Assembly: GCF_040436345.1 (NCBI RefSeq)
Contig: NC_133219.1
Coordinates: forward strand, 19,681,458 to 19,745,457
DNA from: Pagrus major
Taxonomy: Eukaryota; Chordata; Actinopteri; Spariformes; Sparidae
Reading direction: 5' to 3'
DNA: 64,000 bases
Below, piece after piece: positions 28,030-40,500 of the stretch. The stretch's first letter is position 1, and every line of letters begins with the position of its first letter. A model generated the notes under the pieces. That model worked only from the letters and a program-made list of their open reading frames with translations. It did no database searches and was not told where the DNA came from. The position numbers and the translations under genes were made by a program.

Positions 28030-28420
28030 ATAGAAAGCAGAGGTAGAGGAAGTACTGATCTTTTAGTCAAGTGAACCAGCAATACCACAGGCTAGAAATA
28101 CTTTGTTACAAGTGAAACTTCTGCATTCAAAATTTTACTGAGGCAAAAGTAGAAATCCTGCAGAATGGCCCATTTCAAAATAATGTTGGATCATAATTAT
28201 TATTAATGTACGCTTTCATTATCACTTTAACGCTGCATCCAGTAAAGGTGGGGATCATTTGACTTACTATATATGCTGCTGGGAAGCTTGTGAATTTCCT
28301 TTCGGAGATCAGTTAAGTGTTTTCTTAACAAGGGGTCACAGGATAACTCATGATTCATGATATGTTGCCCACGTTTACGACTCTGCGATAATAGATACAC
28401 TACAAGACAATCATTTAACA
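28030..28420. mobile_element. Teleost interspersed repeat of unknown class
   Basis: GAGGAAGTACTGATCTTTTA, AGTAGAAATCCTGCAGAATG and GCTGCATCCAGTAAAGGTGG match the consensus I remember of a common percomorph repeat. There is no ORF. The boundaries are approximate. Confidence 0.45.
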
Positions 28421-30113
28421 ACACATCATGATATCTGCCTACCTGAAGAATACAAAATACCCCTCAAAAGTTCAGGAAAAATGTATCTATTTGTGGCATT
28501 ATGCTGTCAGTTTCACAGAATTGGACATGAAATGAGATGAAACAATGAGTAAAAATGTGACTGCAACCTGTCCATGTACACGTGTGCCATCATTGCAATG
28601 TAAAATAGACATAAACTGGCAAAAAGCTGAACTTCAAGAAAGCAGAACAGTTCCTGAGTCAAAATGTTTAAAGGAAGGATACAACTGTGCTGAGCTTCAC
28701 TTTACTGATGGCAAATGTGACTCTTGTCTCACTCATGAAGGGGGATCCCCAACTGGCTTTCCAAGTCAAAAATAACATTTCATCATATGGCAAGTGAGCA
28801 GTGTGTGATATTAACTATCGTGCCCTGGTCTCTCTGCTGAGTGAGATAAAGAAACTTGAAAATAGGAAGTTCAAAGGCTCGCCTATTTCCCTATTCGCTT
28901 GAAGGCTTGGGGCAAGTCAGTGTAAACTTTTATTCATGTGGCCACAGGAGATTTACTATGTCGCTATAGTAAAGTGGCCACACTATCTCCTACAGGAGAT
29001 CCTGTATTCAAATCCTGTTTTCTGTCTTCATTACTACACTACACTATGAGACACACATGCCATCATAAACGAGTGCTCTTACTTTCTCAGATGTTGATTC
29101 TGTAGTGCCAGTACAGCTCTGCAAACAGGCCAGTGTTTGCTCTGGCTGCTGTAGTTACTCCTGCGGAGGTGACAGACGTCCGGGGCAAAGGGCTAAAAGC
29201 TGTAAACAAGGACAACGGGCAGACACTGCAAAAATGTGAATTCCTGTTTGAGGGCAAATAGAAGTTACAGGAAGAGAGTGTACTTGTGAACTTGCTTGAT
29301 GTGTTTCTTTGTAACTGTTTCTGACCCGAGGAATGTTTACTTTGAGGTGGGACACCTTCAACTGAAATGATGGGTGCCTTAAAACCACTTGAAAAGTTTT
29401 ATTATGATGACATGCACCGCTACAATTAGCATTGTAGTTCACAGTCTTTCTATCAAGGTTGTAAACTATGCTCTCCAATTATTCACCTCCAAGGCTCTCT
29501 TGTCAATACATGCGGTAAAGTGAACAGCTCAATCTCTTGTTTTGCTCACAGATGAGCAACAGTGTGGTTGCTGAACTATGTCATGTCTCTCTCATCACAT
29601 CCTGTTGTTAGCATTCTGAAGAACTGCTCTTGTTTCGTGGTTTTACTCTTGACGGTTCAAGCAAACTACAGTTTAATTTCAAATCCTTGAGACCTGCTTT
29701 ACATTATGTTTAATGGTATATAGGTCTGAACTGAAATTCAGAATGTGTTATTTGATCACAGTGTCAAAAATCAAAATGTGAATTTTTGATCATATGTGCA
29801 AACAAACGTCTCAAGGGTGGTCATTTTGAAAAACAATCGTCCATGATGCTTTTCATGTTGCTTTAATTTAAAGGTTAACTGATCTTTAAATTCTCAAACG
29901 TAACAGTCCTTTACAGGCAGTAGGAAATGAACATTTCAGGGAAAGGCATCAGAGTGGTAAAGCTTGTTTTATCAGTTTGCTTTGCTCCTTCAAAGAAAAG
30001 AATGAGGATACTGCACTGTACAAGACAAAGAGCGGGAAGCATGACATTTCTCACAAAAGGCCAACGAGCAGCCTCTTGGAACCATAAAAGTGAGATTTAG
30101 GCTAGTGTAAAAA

Positions 30114-30160
30114 CAAGAAGAAGAAGAAGAAGAAGAAGAAGAAGAAGAAGAAGAAGAAGA
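30114..30160. repeat. (GAA)n trinucleotide repeat
   Basis: About 15 GAA/AAG units, 0.7 kb upstream of the xbp1 start codon. Confidence 0.95.
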
Positions 30161-30659
30161 TCTCCTGCCCTGATCAAAACTGTGACTTATTTTTAACATC
30201 AGCCGACATGAAATTTAAGACATCAGTGTGACCTTTGGCCATCAAAAGCAACATGAGGTCCTCAGTGCTGTTTGTTTTTACTGGACAGGGGTTGTAAATA
30301 CCACTCATGGATGGAATAAGGGAAATTCCCAATCAAAGTCACGGCTCCATCATGATCAATACAGTGAAAGTAGTCGAGGCTTAGTTGAAGGCATATGAAC
30401 TGGGGACTGAGCATGTCTGTGTGGACAAACATCTGATGTAACCCTGAGAAACTGCAGATCTGAGTAAACACTTAGTCTCAGCTTTCTCTAACAAACTCTG
30501 AAGCCATTCTTCACAATAAGTTGGCTGAAAGGACACATTGTTGACCCGACACAGAAGTTGACACCGAGCCTTGACGGGAAATCACACTGAGCAGGAACTT
30601 GATGCAATTTTTACCTCGCAGGCAGCACACTGAAACTCCAAATGCAAATTACATCAGCC

Positions 30660-30880
30660 CAGCGACCAATCACAGGCCGTAAACGCACTGCGTCACAGCC
30701 GCTGGGAGCCTATCAGCTGTCACCACGACAGTAGAAAAGATCGCAGGCGCAGGCCATCTTGTTGAACAGTTGAGAATAACCGGGGATCGGGTGGCAAGGA
30801 AACCTCAAGGTTTCCACACAATTCAATAAGGATAGCCGGTTATTTCTGATTTTTACACAACGCCGGTAGGATATACCAAC
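30660..30880 (+). promoter_or_regulatory. xbp1: xbp1 promoter and 5' untranslated region (inferred)
   Basis: The 220 bp before the xbp1 start codon is more GC-rich than its surroundings. It contains a CCAAT box (30666-30670) and a CRE-like TGCGTCAC (30690-30697). No TATA box is seen. A CCACG occurs at 30723-30727, but it is about 50 bp from the CCAAT, so this is not a classical ER-stress element (CCAAT-N9-CCACG). The start codon context is AACATGG, with A at -3 and G at +4, which is strong. Confidence 0.5.
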
Positions 30881-33144
30881 ATGGTGGTGGTAACAGCAGC
30901 GACCGGGGGAGCCCACAAAGTGCTCCTGATATCGGGGAAGCAGCCCGGCTCCTCTGGCGGCTCACAGGCAAGCTACAGCCGGCCCATCTCGGTCGTTTTA
31001 CCGTCAGCGGCGAGCCAGGCGTCGTCGGATTCAGACTCCAACTCGTCCGCGGGGCCGCCCATACGAAAAAGACAGAGGCTCACACACTTGAGTCCGGAGG
31101 AGAAAGCACTCCGCAGGTTAGTTTCACCAAAAATATCCATGATTAAACAGAAGTAGTAAAGCGTAAACCCGGCCATTGTTTAAGGGGCACGCCCTAAGAT
31201 ATTGATCCAGAAATGATTTAACGTTTAAATGGCAGCCCTCGGGAATAGGGTCAGTGTTGCATCATACGTTATAATTAGGTTACCGAAGGTGTCAAAAATG
31301 ACCTCATGAAGCATTTAAATAGCTGAAATGTCTTTATCATATCACCTTCGGACTTTGAACTAGCTTGTCCAAGTGCTATCTGAGTGATTTGACGGTCCGT
31401 GGACCCGCCCGGCTCTGCTGTGACAGAGCAGGACACTGATATCCTGGTCTGCCTGCGTGGCAGGAACATGGCCGGTGATTGCGCAGTACTGTGAACCCAC
31501 AAGTCATGTCAGAGGGCTTAGTCAGCATCACGGAAAGACTGTGTTGAATTCATGGTTTTTTTCTTCTTTTTTCCAGGAAACTCAAGAACAGAGTCGCAGC
31601 TCAGACAGCCAGAGACAGGAAAAAGGCCAAAATGGGAGAGCTGGAACAACAAGTCCTAGAGTTGGAGCTGGAGGTAATTTTTTTTTTTTTTTTTTTGGCA
31701 TCTTCATCCAGGAATGCAGAGTACTTCATACAAGAAGGCACTGTGCTCGGGTCCCAGCCCACCTTCACCCACTTTCCTAATGCCCCCACCTCATCACTGT
31801 GCCATTGTACAAGTCCAACACACTCAACTCTTTGGAGGATAGTTTCCATTCGTAATTAAATCAATTATAATTATATCAGATGCGCTACGATTAACGTTTA
31901 GTGTGCAATCATGTTCTCCATTTAGTTGGGTTTCATTTCTAGTTGTGGTTTGTCTCACCCCGGACACTTCACGCCTCACTTCCCACTAAACGGTAGCGAG
32001 TTTCAAGTACAAACATCTGTTCGTTTTTCCTCCCGCAGAATCAGAAACTTCACATTGAAAACAGGCTGCTTCGGGAAAAGACAAGCGGCCTAATGACAGA
32101 AAATGAGGAACTGAGACAGAGACTGTGTTTGGACACCCTCGACACGAAAGAGAAGGTGAGATTGTGACGCAGGCCGTGGGGGGGGTTGTCGTTTGGTTTG
32201 ATGCAAAGTGATTGGATTAACCTTAATTCATCCTCTTTTCATTCTTTTCATCACAGGTTCAATGTCTGTTGTCCACCGGGAATGAAGCAGGTTTGGGGAT
32301 CGGGTCTTCTGAGTCCGCAGCACTCAGGCTACGTGTGCCTCCGCAGCAGGTGCAGGCCCAGCAGTCCCTAAATCTGAAGACTTCTCAATGGATACAGACG
32401 GTTCTGACTCTACAGACACTGAGGTAAGTCTCCAATAAAGATGCTCATTTTAATGAAGAGGCACGTCTCAAGATTTAAATCCTGTTCCTAAGAAAGCTCT
32501 GCAATAACACCAAAGTCAGGTCATGGGTTACTAGGCTAATCTCCTGTTTTCTCCCCCTTCCTCACTAGTCTGATTTGCTCATGGGCATTCTGGACATCCT
32601 TGACCCAGAGCTGTTCCTCAAGTCTTGTGAACAGGAGTGCCAGGAGCCGCAGGTGCAGCTGGTCGGAGGGGGGAACCCAGTACCTGCCACCACACCTGAG
32701 ACTCTGGGGTCCCCATCAGTTAAGCTGGAGGCCCTTAATGAACTGATCCACTTTGACCACATCTACACAAAGCCCGTGGAGGAGGTGAGCGTCGGGCAGT
32801 GCAGCGACTCAGAGAGCGATGACGAAGAGAAGATCGACGAGGCTACCTTCCACGTTGACGAGGTGGTTGTCGAGGAGGAGACGGTCTGTGTCAAAGACGA
32901 GCCGGAGGAAGTGGTCATCCCCAGCTGTGACAGTCACAGTCAGGTGGATGACTTTTTCTCTGAAGCCTCCTCCCCTGCCCTCAGAGGCCTGGATAAGGAA
33001 GCCTGCCTGGCGGACACCTACAGCGACTCCGGATACGAAGGGTCTCCTTCCCCTTTCAGCAACATCGCCTCTCCCCTGTGCTCAGAGAGCTCCTGGGAGG
33101 ACATGTTTGCAAACGAACTCTTCCCCCAGCTTATCAGTGTCTGA
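30881..33144 (+). CDS. xbp1: xbp1, X-box binding protein 1 (bZIP transcription factor), five coding exons
   Basis: XBP1 is the IRE1-activated transcription factor of the unfolded protein response; it drives ER chaperone, ERAD and secretory-pathway genes. Coding exons: 30881-31116, 31577-31673, 32039-32155, 32257-32423, 32569-33144, all with GT donors and AG acceptors. Spliced XBP1s would be 388 residues; unspliced XBP1u would be 264. The N-terminus MVVVTAATGG...KVLLISG is family-typical. A basic region follows (RKRQR at about 62-66, then NRVAAQTARDRKK at 83-95), and a leucine zipper has leucines at 101, 108, 115, 122, 129 and 136. The XBP1s C-terminal activation domain is acidic, has the conserved FDHIYTKP motif, and ends SWEDMFANELFPQLISV. 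The lengths fit vertebrate XBP1 (human 376/261). The gene is intact. A T17 tract follows the exon 2 donor. Confidence 0.97.
32321..32346 (+). promoter_or_regulatory. xbp1: 26-nt non-conventional IRE1 intron of xbp1 mRNA
   Basis: IRE1 cuts the mRNA at two hairpin loops, and tRNA ligase joins the ends, shifting the frame to XBP1s. Both loops read CCGCAGC and are cut after the second G (CCGCAG/C). The 5' stem is CTGAGT with ACTCAG (six Watson-Crick pairs). The 3' stem is GTGCCT with AGGTGC (six pairs, two of them G-U). Cutting at 32320/32321 and 32346/32347 removes exactly 26 nt. The frame then changes from one reading into LRVPPQQVQAQQ to one reading AAGAGPAVPKSEDFSMD and on into the activation domain of exon 5. 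Both the loop sequence and the 26-nt length match the established metazoan XBP1 rule. Confidence 0.96.
32569..32746 (+). CDS. xbp1: XBP1u-specific C-terminus with membrane-targeting and ribosome-arrest segments
   Basis: In unspliced mRNA, exon 5 is read in another frame (CTG AG/T CTG...) and ends at TGA 32744-32746. The segment gives SLICSWAFWTSLTQSCSS, matching the second hydrophobic region that brings the XBP1u nascent chain and its mRNA to the ER membrane. The last residues show the arrest-peptide pattern W-G-x-H-Q-x-S-W-x-P-L-M-N directly before the stop, as in mammalian XBP1u. The pause keeps the mRNA at the membrane for IRE1. The overlapping XBP1s frame runs on to 33144, so 32569-32746 is a conserved dual-coding stretch. 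Confidence 0.93.
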
Positions 33145-33645
33145 ATCCAACCCCTAACCCAATAAGTTATAATATTCTATATATATACATCTAAGAAGAG
33201 CTAATGTGTAGTGTTCAATAACTACAGATAAGCACATAATGCTTCATAGTAACATAGACCACCACTGAACCCACTCATTATAGGCTAAAGTTAAGCACAT
33301 AATCTCCTTTTTATTACAGCAGGTCTGTACCACTGGCGATGCTGCATTGACTTGTGGGAGATGGAGTTCATGACAGCTTATTTTTGCATCATTTAATTAC
33401 TGCAGAGGATTTAAGATTGATTACAAATCTTTCCCTCACTGTTCAAAGTGAAATGGGGTTGGAATTCAATTCAGTATTTCTGTAAATTAACAGGGGGATG
33501 GGGACCGATCATTTAAATATTATTTATTTGTATTTCGCTTTGGAGTCATTGTATATGTCCACATGTAAAAACGCTTTCTTCTAATTTGTTGACCGCTCTC
33601 TATGTAGTCTAATTACTGCATTAAAAAATTTTTGCATTGCATCTC
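33145..33645 (+). terminator. xbp1: xbp1 3' untranslated region with polyadenylation signal
   Basis: An ATTAAA hexamer (33620-33625), a common variant poly(A) signal, lies about 475 nt past the XBP1s stop, followed by T/GT-rich DNA. The untranslated region is AT-rich and has no recognisable repeat. The cleavage site is inferred at roughly 33640-33650. Confidence 0.5.
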
Positions 33646-34172
33646 GTCTCTTCGTCTCAGTCATTGCAACTGCTTGGGTAGAATTGATCCTTTGACAACT
33701 CTTTATAGGATGTGGAGACTGAAGTGCAACCGTCACGTCTTTCAGGAAATTTTGATCTTGTTTAGCTATCCAGTGTCACATGGGATCATCTTGGCCGCAT
33801 GAAGACGGCGTGTCTGAAAAGTCAAGGAATAGATAACGTAGGTAATGTTTTACAGTTCGACAGCACACATTTCTAACATGACCTGCATGCGACAGTTCAT
33901 TAGTAATTGGAGAGGTATTTTCAAAATTGCCAAAACACTTGCTGGTGGTAGGTTCTCATGTGATGCTGTGAACCAAATGTCTTTGGATAATGGTCTTATT
34001 GTGACAGGCTCACCCCTGGGAAATTGAGATGGGTGTTTCCACTATGTGCTGACATTTTATAGATGAAGCCAGCTGAGGTGTCACAACATGACAATGTACA
34101 ACAAAGAAAAACCTGTGAGATATTGCTTTATTTAAAAGGGTCACAAGCCATTAAAGGTTGGCAATAACTTGA

Positions 34173-34530
34173 TTAAAGGTGCAATATGTAAGAATTTTAG
34201 CTTAAAACTTTCAAAAATTAGATTGTCAACAGAATGTGAAGACCTGACAGTTTTGACATGTCAAAGATGTTTGTTGTGTTGCAGAGATATCTTCTGTTGT
34301 TAGCATGCTAACCAGCTAGCCATGTCTGAAATCCTTTCTTCCCAGTGGTCCAAAGTGCTTGTGCTAGCGGTGTAAACACCAACACTCCCCCATCAGCTAG
34401 CTGCACAGCTAACTGGGCTAACAAGCTAACAGTAGCTACCGTCATGAAAACGAATACAGCTAGCGGCAGTGATATGCTGCCCAAATTTGTTGGCAGCATG
34501 AATTCAACAGGGGGCCAACTGTACTGCACC
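34173..34530 (+). mobile_element. B-family MITE, right end degraded
   Basis: It begins TTAAAGGTGCAATATGTAAG and contains CTAACCAGCTAGCCATG and CTAGCTGCACAGCTAACTGG, as in the 2001-2304 copy. The right terminus is not recognisable. It lies about 530 bp past the xbp1 poly(A) signal. Confidence 0.65.
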
Positions 34531-37500
34531 TCTCAACAATGAATGATAAAATAATTTAAAGATTAATCAATACCAAAAATTAATGATGGTTGCAGCACAA
34601 CCATTAAGATATCAATCTTGCTACACAGAGAAAAAAAACAACACTGAATGGCAATGTTTAGTGAAACGCCTCCTGAGAATCATGAGCTTGTAGCTTGTAT
34701 TGTTTTACATTTTAAATCACATCATCCATTCTTACCCCCAGACACCAGGGAGATAGCAGTATCAAATATGCAAATAAGGGTTAATTAGATTGTTGAATGT
34801 TTACTGAGCCCTTCCTTCAGTATGAGGGGTCAAAGGTTAGGGTGTTCGGAGGAGTATTTTCACAAAACAGTTTTATCAAACTAATTTAACATGCTGTCTT
34901 GAACTTTCATATGAGCAATCAACATGCACAACTTGTTCCACTGGTGAATATGAATTCACAGTCTGAAGCACAATCTTTCCACAGTTTATCTTTCCAACTC
35001 CTATCCCCATATGTGAAATAATCTCATACATGTGCACACACGGTGTTTATACTCCCTATCTCTCGCGTGGCAGCACAACCTTGGTTTTCTGAGAAGGAGG
35101 CCCTGCTTGTGTTACATAACCCTTGCAATGTTACTGGGAGTTCCCTGGGAGTCTATCGTGAGACAGATCTATTCTTCACTTCCCTGCAGAAATAGGTCAG
35201 GCTAAGTATTGTTGGTGTTTTGGCCTGGTGTGAAGAGAATAGGCCGAATAGGGAACACACCTTTCCCCTCAGGCCTTTACCCTAATCACAATGAGGTCTC
35301 ATTCTGTCATTTAGGAGGAGACTGTTGTGCCTTTAAGTTCCCGAGGCTGTGATTGCCATGACCACCCGTTGAACAAAAGCCCCTGGAGTCCCTGTTGTTG
35401 TATGAGCTGATTAGATCAGGTTTTCAATGTAGCACAGATGTAATTGATCTTAACTCTGCATGGCCTGGATACCTGTCTCCGTTAGCTTTAGCTCCCGTTC
35501 ACTGATTACACAGCTTTGTATTAACATGTTTAACATCAGTTACTTTTGTTTTGGATCAAAGGTACCTGGAGGAGGTTGAAGAGAAAAACAACTCAGCGAT
35601 TTCATTGTGACTCAACCCCCATGTTGTGTTCTTGTGGTAGGCTGAAGGAAACCGCACCAGCCTTTGACGTAGCTTTGCCTCAGCTACCCCGAAAGAGTGT
35701 GGTGAGAAATTCACCGTTTCCTGTCTCGTAGGTGAAAACCACAGCAAAGTCTAAATCAGCCGCACAGCTGTTGAGCTGAAACTGAAAAATATCTGCTGGA
35801 GCAGCTCTTTCAATTTCAGGCTGCAGATTCTGGTTTATTTAAGGACAACCGACCAATTTCTGTTTCTACTCACTACATGTGTGCAAGAGTTACAGTTTAA
35901 GTCACTCAGCCACCACTCAACTGTCACCTTTCCAGTGAAGATCCGCTCAAAGTGGTTCCTGCTAATACAAGATTCCTGCAAAATTCTTGGGCTAAAGCAC
36001 ATTTTTACTACTACCAGAGGAGGTTTTGATGACGGATTCCCCATGAAGCACCCAAACGATTTCCTTTCAGCTGTTTTGAAACTCAACACAGTTCAGGCCT
36101 GATATTCAAATCATCAGCAGTAAACTGAAGCACATTTGAACATCTGTTGAGTGCTGTAACACAATCAAGATGTGAACTGTAATACTCATATTCATGCTTC
36201 AAAAACTGCCAGAGGAGTTAATCAGGCAGAAAAGTGACACTCTGTAACCCCCCAGCTCCAACTCTACATGCTTCAAATAGTGTAATTTGGATCTTCCTTT
36301 TGTCCACATTTGGCACCTTTACATGTCAAAAACTGTATACATGTGGTTATGTGGATCATTTGAACTTCCTGTCTCCAAATAGGAGGATATACGTAGTTTC
36401 TAGTGTTCAGGCCAGTGAGAGGGAGTGCTGAAATGTAGCTGCATTTTTTGTAGCAAGAGATGAAAAATATGCAAATTTACACAATCACCTGTCAAACTGC
36501 CACAATCAACAGATGAGTGACAAAGGCTTGGGGCCTGTACTACATTACAGTTGGGGCCTAGACACAACAAGCAAACATCATAGGAGAAGCAACTGCATAC
36601 GGCTGGTGGAGTCCGCCACTGATCTAATCTAACTACTGTCTACTGGCTACTGTCAAAACTGACATGTGCTATGTTTTTTGTGTGTTTTTTTTGATTGATT
36701 ATTATTGCCTTAGACTTGTCAGTGTCAGTGCATTCTTCTAAACCAGTATGAAACCAATCTGGGTGTGGATGTCAAAGTTCATGCTTAAATTAGAGCCAGA
36801 TCTGTCGCGCTAATATGACACTGTCGTCACATAGGCACAGATCTGGACAAACCTTACTGCAGGTCTCGGGTTACTACACTCAGCAGAATTATAAAGAGGA
36901 TGGCTAAACCTACATTGGCCGCTGCCACTTCAATGTAAATACAGGTTTCACAGATGGATATTTTCAGCTCTTCAGACTAAACTGTAAAAAGCACGCTCAA
37001 AATGTACATTTCAACTAAGAGCAACAGGGTAAATCTGCAATTTTAAGTTGTGAATTAGCTTTACAGCATGGATTCTGAGAAAGAAACAAGCAAGTAGCAG
37101 CTGATCAAACAAGGATTTAAAGACAAAGTTGGCAAAGTGTAAAGCAAACAAGAGGTCAAGGCAGCCACAAGCGCATAACGTGGCTCATGTGACAGTTTTC
37201 TCATGTGAGAGGTAATGGTAATGGTGTTGCTGGGCGGGGGTGAGCTGGGGTCACACTCTGAGCACTCGCCGAGCGACAAAGGCTCAACCACCTGACCCGA
37301 ATGAGAGATGAAAATGGCTCAAAAGACCCCCTTTGGCCTTCTTTATTAAAAAGCTAATAGGTGGCTGGTCACATGCTAGGAAGCGGAGGGGGTGCATAGC
37401 CTTGGTATTTAGGGCACTTCATGAATGATTCAGCTGGGGGAAAAATGAGTCATTGTCCCCGTCATCGCCAACAAACAACATCTGTGCATCGTCGCTTGTG

Positions 37501-40500
37501 GACATGGAAGAACAAGAGTCACCAGCATGTTTAAAAGGCAAACTGCTGCACTCAATCACCTGCTAATGTTCTGGAAAAAAAAGGCTCGTCAACCCTGTCG
37601 TCACGCTTCTACAGGTGTGTTTCTATTTTTATTGTTCTTTACGCTCGGCTCGTTCCCCCGGATTCCAAATGATCATTTAAAACGCAGAAAACAAGCCATC
37701 AATCATCACTCTTCCACCTGCACCATCCTGTTCGAGCTGTTCTTTTCTTTGACGAGAAAGACCAACCAAGAAGAAGAACAATACTAACATGACAATCCCA
37801 AACCTCCTGTCTTGTCAGGTTCAAGTCGACGGTTTCTCAGTAGGATCACAACTGGAACGTGTGTGCAAACAAGAGGCCGCAGACGTATGCGGCCAGTGAC
37901 GCACACATACCAGTGGGCACTCACACACAGATGCACACTTCACCCTTGTGCTCAGTCAAGGTGGCTCGGTCTGGAGCTGTGAGAGAGATCGTTATCCTCA
38001 GTTACCAGTGGCAACACAGGACGGTCAGTCGAGTGTGTTAATGCATGTCTGAGCCACGGCACTCAGCCAAAGCCCACTGAGGGAACAGTAAGGCTACTTA
38101 TGAGAGTCAGATGTGTCCCTGAACGTCAGGCTTGAGGCAACAGTTTTTTTTTTTTCTTTTTTACATCACACTTGTGTAAGTTGCCTTTTGGACCACAAAT
38201 AGCTCAAAAAACTAGTTGAGCTGTGTCACAAACTCCTGCACATGAAGACACTCTCTTATCACTTTCCCTCCTCAGCAGATGAAAGTGAAAGCAGATTTGT
38301 AGTGTCAAAATGTGCACAGTGTTGACCTTCTGCACAGTGAAGCAAACGATATGTGAAGGGTTACTTGCAATTTTTGCAATGCTAACATTTCTGCAATTTT
38401 GTCATTTAAAATGGGCAAAACTTGGTTCTCAAACAAGACTTCTTTGCACTCAGAAGTAATACATCATGTCTCCAAAGTATGTCAATTTGATGAATGGCCA
38501 CATTTGGAAGCATCAAAACTAATAACTGAGGACTGTGCACTCATTCAAAACAATTAAGAGATAAACTCTCCCTCATAACCATCTTTCCTTCAAAAATTAA
38601 CATCAACAACATGTTGTTTGGAACATAATCTGAGGTCAGCAATGAGGACCGAATGAGACATTTTGTACTGTGAATGACAGCAGGCTAGCCAAGGCTTCCT
38701 GGAGTGATATTTAATAGGGACAAGCTAATGTGAGCTGCGGATGAACTGGCGTAACACATTACACAAAGCTCCATTGCCATGGTTTCACTTCCTGTACTCG
38801 TGGCAGGTCTGCAAGAGGCAGCCTGTCTGCTGGAAGAAAAACATTAATCACTTGGATTCCTCCTACACAGCGTGGCAGATTCTCCCTTTGAAGCCCTCTC
38901 AAAGGCAGCAAACTCACGTAACAAAGATTCAGAGCAGATCAAGGGGATTTAAACTGCACACCATGAATATCTTTTGATGTCATCTAAATGGCTTCAGCTC
39001 CCATAACCTTGACACAGCTCTGCATTTTGCTCGATCTGCAAATTCAAATTCTCAGGTCCTAACTCTCTAAGATAATTTCTCTTCGACAACTTTTAGAGTT
39101 AGAGCTGCAGTTACACCACAGACCAGAACTTTTGGATGGCCTGAGGTTGCAGGCTCATGCGTCAGCCTGTGTCAGCCAGCAATTACAGAGTCTGCTCCGA
39201 CATGATCACAGAGCACAGGCAGACAGGCATGCGCAAGCTAAGTATGGTAATTCCTTTTTGAAATTTCATCTTCAGTGTGTTTCCATCGGGACCACCTACG
39301 CTCAATAAACAATAAACATTGCTTAGCTGTCACAGCTTGCACTGTGTCTGTTGCAATATTGAACACTCCTGCAGTGACCAGGTGTAGAGTCATAGATCAA
39401 TAGAGTTGCTGTCAGGTGAAAGCTTTGTTCTGCACTTCAGCTTTTTGGAAACTTACGAGAGAAACGACATTTTGCAAATGTAATAAAATACATTTTTAAA
39501 TAAACAAGACAAAGAGTCTACAGTCATGCTAGCAGCTGCACTTAGGCACAGTGGCGCTTTGAGCAAAATGCTAACGTTGGCATGCTTGTCACTACCTGAC
39601 GAGACCCAAGAAACAGCACCAGGCTCTGAAGCTGATTTTTTTCATAGTGGCGAGACCATGTAATTTTAACATGATGTGATGCACTAAAAGACTTCTTCCT
39701 TCAAGCTTACATTGTTAAAAGAAGTAGCTATAAAATGGTGGATAGTGTTTTCTTTAATGTCACAACCCCCACGAAATGACCTGGTTCACAGACATAACTT
39801 TAGGCATTCAGTCCAATAACATTTGGAAAGTGTAGAAGAGAAAAGTAATTTTATTCCTATATAAGTTAGCCGAGGGCAAAATCTGGTGTTAGCTGGCACG
39901 CGCATGCTCTATGGGCCCCACAGCACGTAAGATCCAGGTAATTATATACCTGGGAATCAATCAATAAACTAAAAACTAAATGTTGTTTTTTTTAAAAACA
40001 TTTGCTTTTGTCATGAAATCCAAACAGAGATAAGGCAGTTCCATTTCTACCATTAAAAGGAAATTGATGCAACATACAGGAAACTACTAAATTTACTTCA
40101 AGTCACAACCTAGCCGACATGCTGTTCAGTCATGGTCAGATGTTAAAAAGCCACAGTAGAAGAGCACTTTCACCACTGTACACAACAGGTGGTTTCCCTC
40201 AGCTGTAAAACTGTCACATGTGTGTACTTTAAGCTAATGCTACACGGCTATTTCGGCCAGTAGTGACGACAGCCTTCAGCCTAGCTTGTGTGACAAGTTA
40301 CTGTGAACTTGGTCTTAATGACATTTGTCACAGTGACAAGAAAATCCAATGAATCACTGTTTTTTTTTTGGTCCTGATCTCTGGACCTGTGGACACAGTG
40401 TTTGGGTAGAAAATTCTAGTGTGTGCGTGACTTTGAGAACAGCGTAGCTCCCCCTAACTGTTTGAGCACTGATAAGAGAGTGTCTACATGTGCAAAGAGC

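Larger units (their letters stand above)
11766..30659. other. Intergenic region between znrf3 and xbp1 (head-to-head genes)
   Basis: About 19 kb separate the start codons of two divergently transcribed genes. I found no exon chain with matching splice sites and recognisable protein here. It holds five copies of the TTAA-flanked A-family element or parts of them (12821-13152, 22829-23163, 24527-24887, 26888-27043), another inverted-repeat element (18236-18590), and CATC, CA and GAA simple repeats. A 22-bp-scale minisatellite lies at 21316-21384. The rest is unannotated AT-rich DNA. Confidence 0.65.

Noticed and set aside
30666..30727. ER-stress response element in the xbp1 promoter
   Set aside because: CCAAT and CCACG are both present but about 50 bp apart, not nine.
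31601..31849. Frames over xbp1 exon 2 and intron 2
   Set aside because: Read-through of the exon into the T-tract intron, or its antisense shadow.
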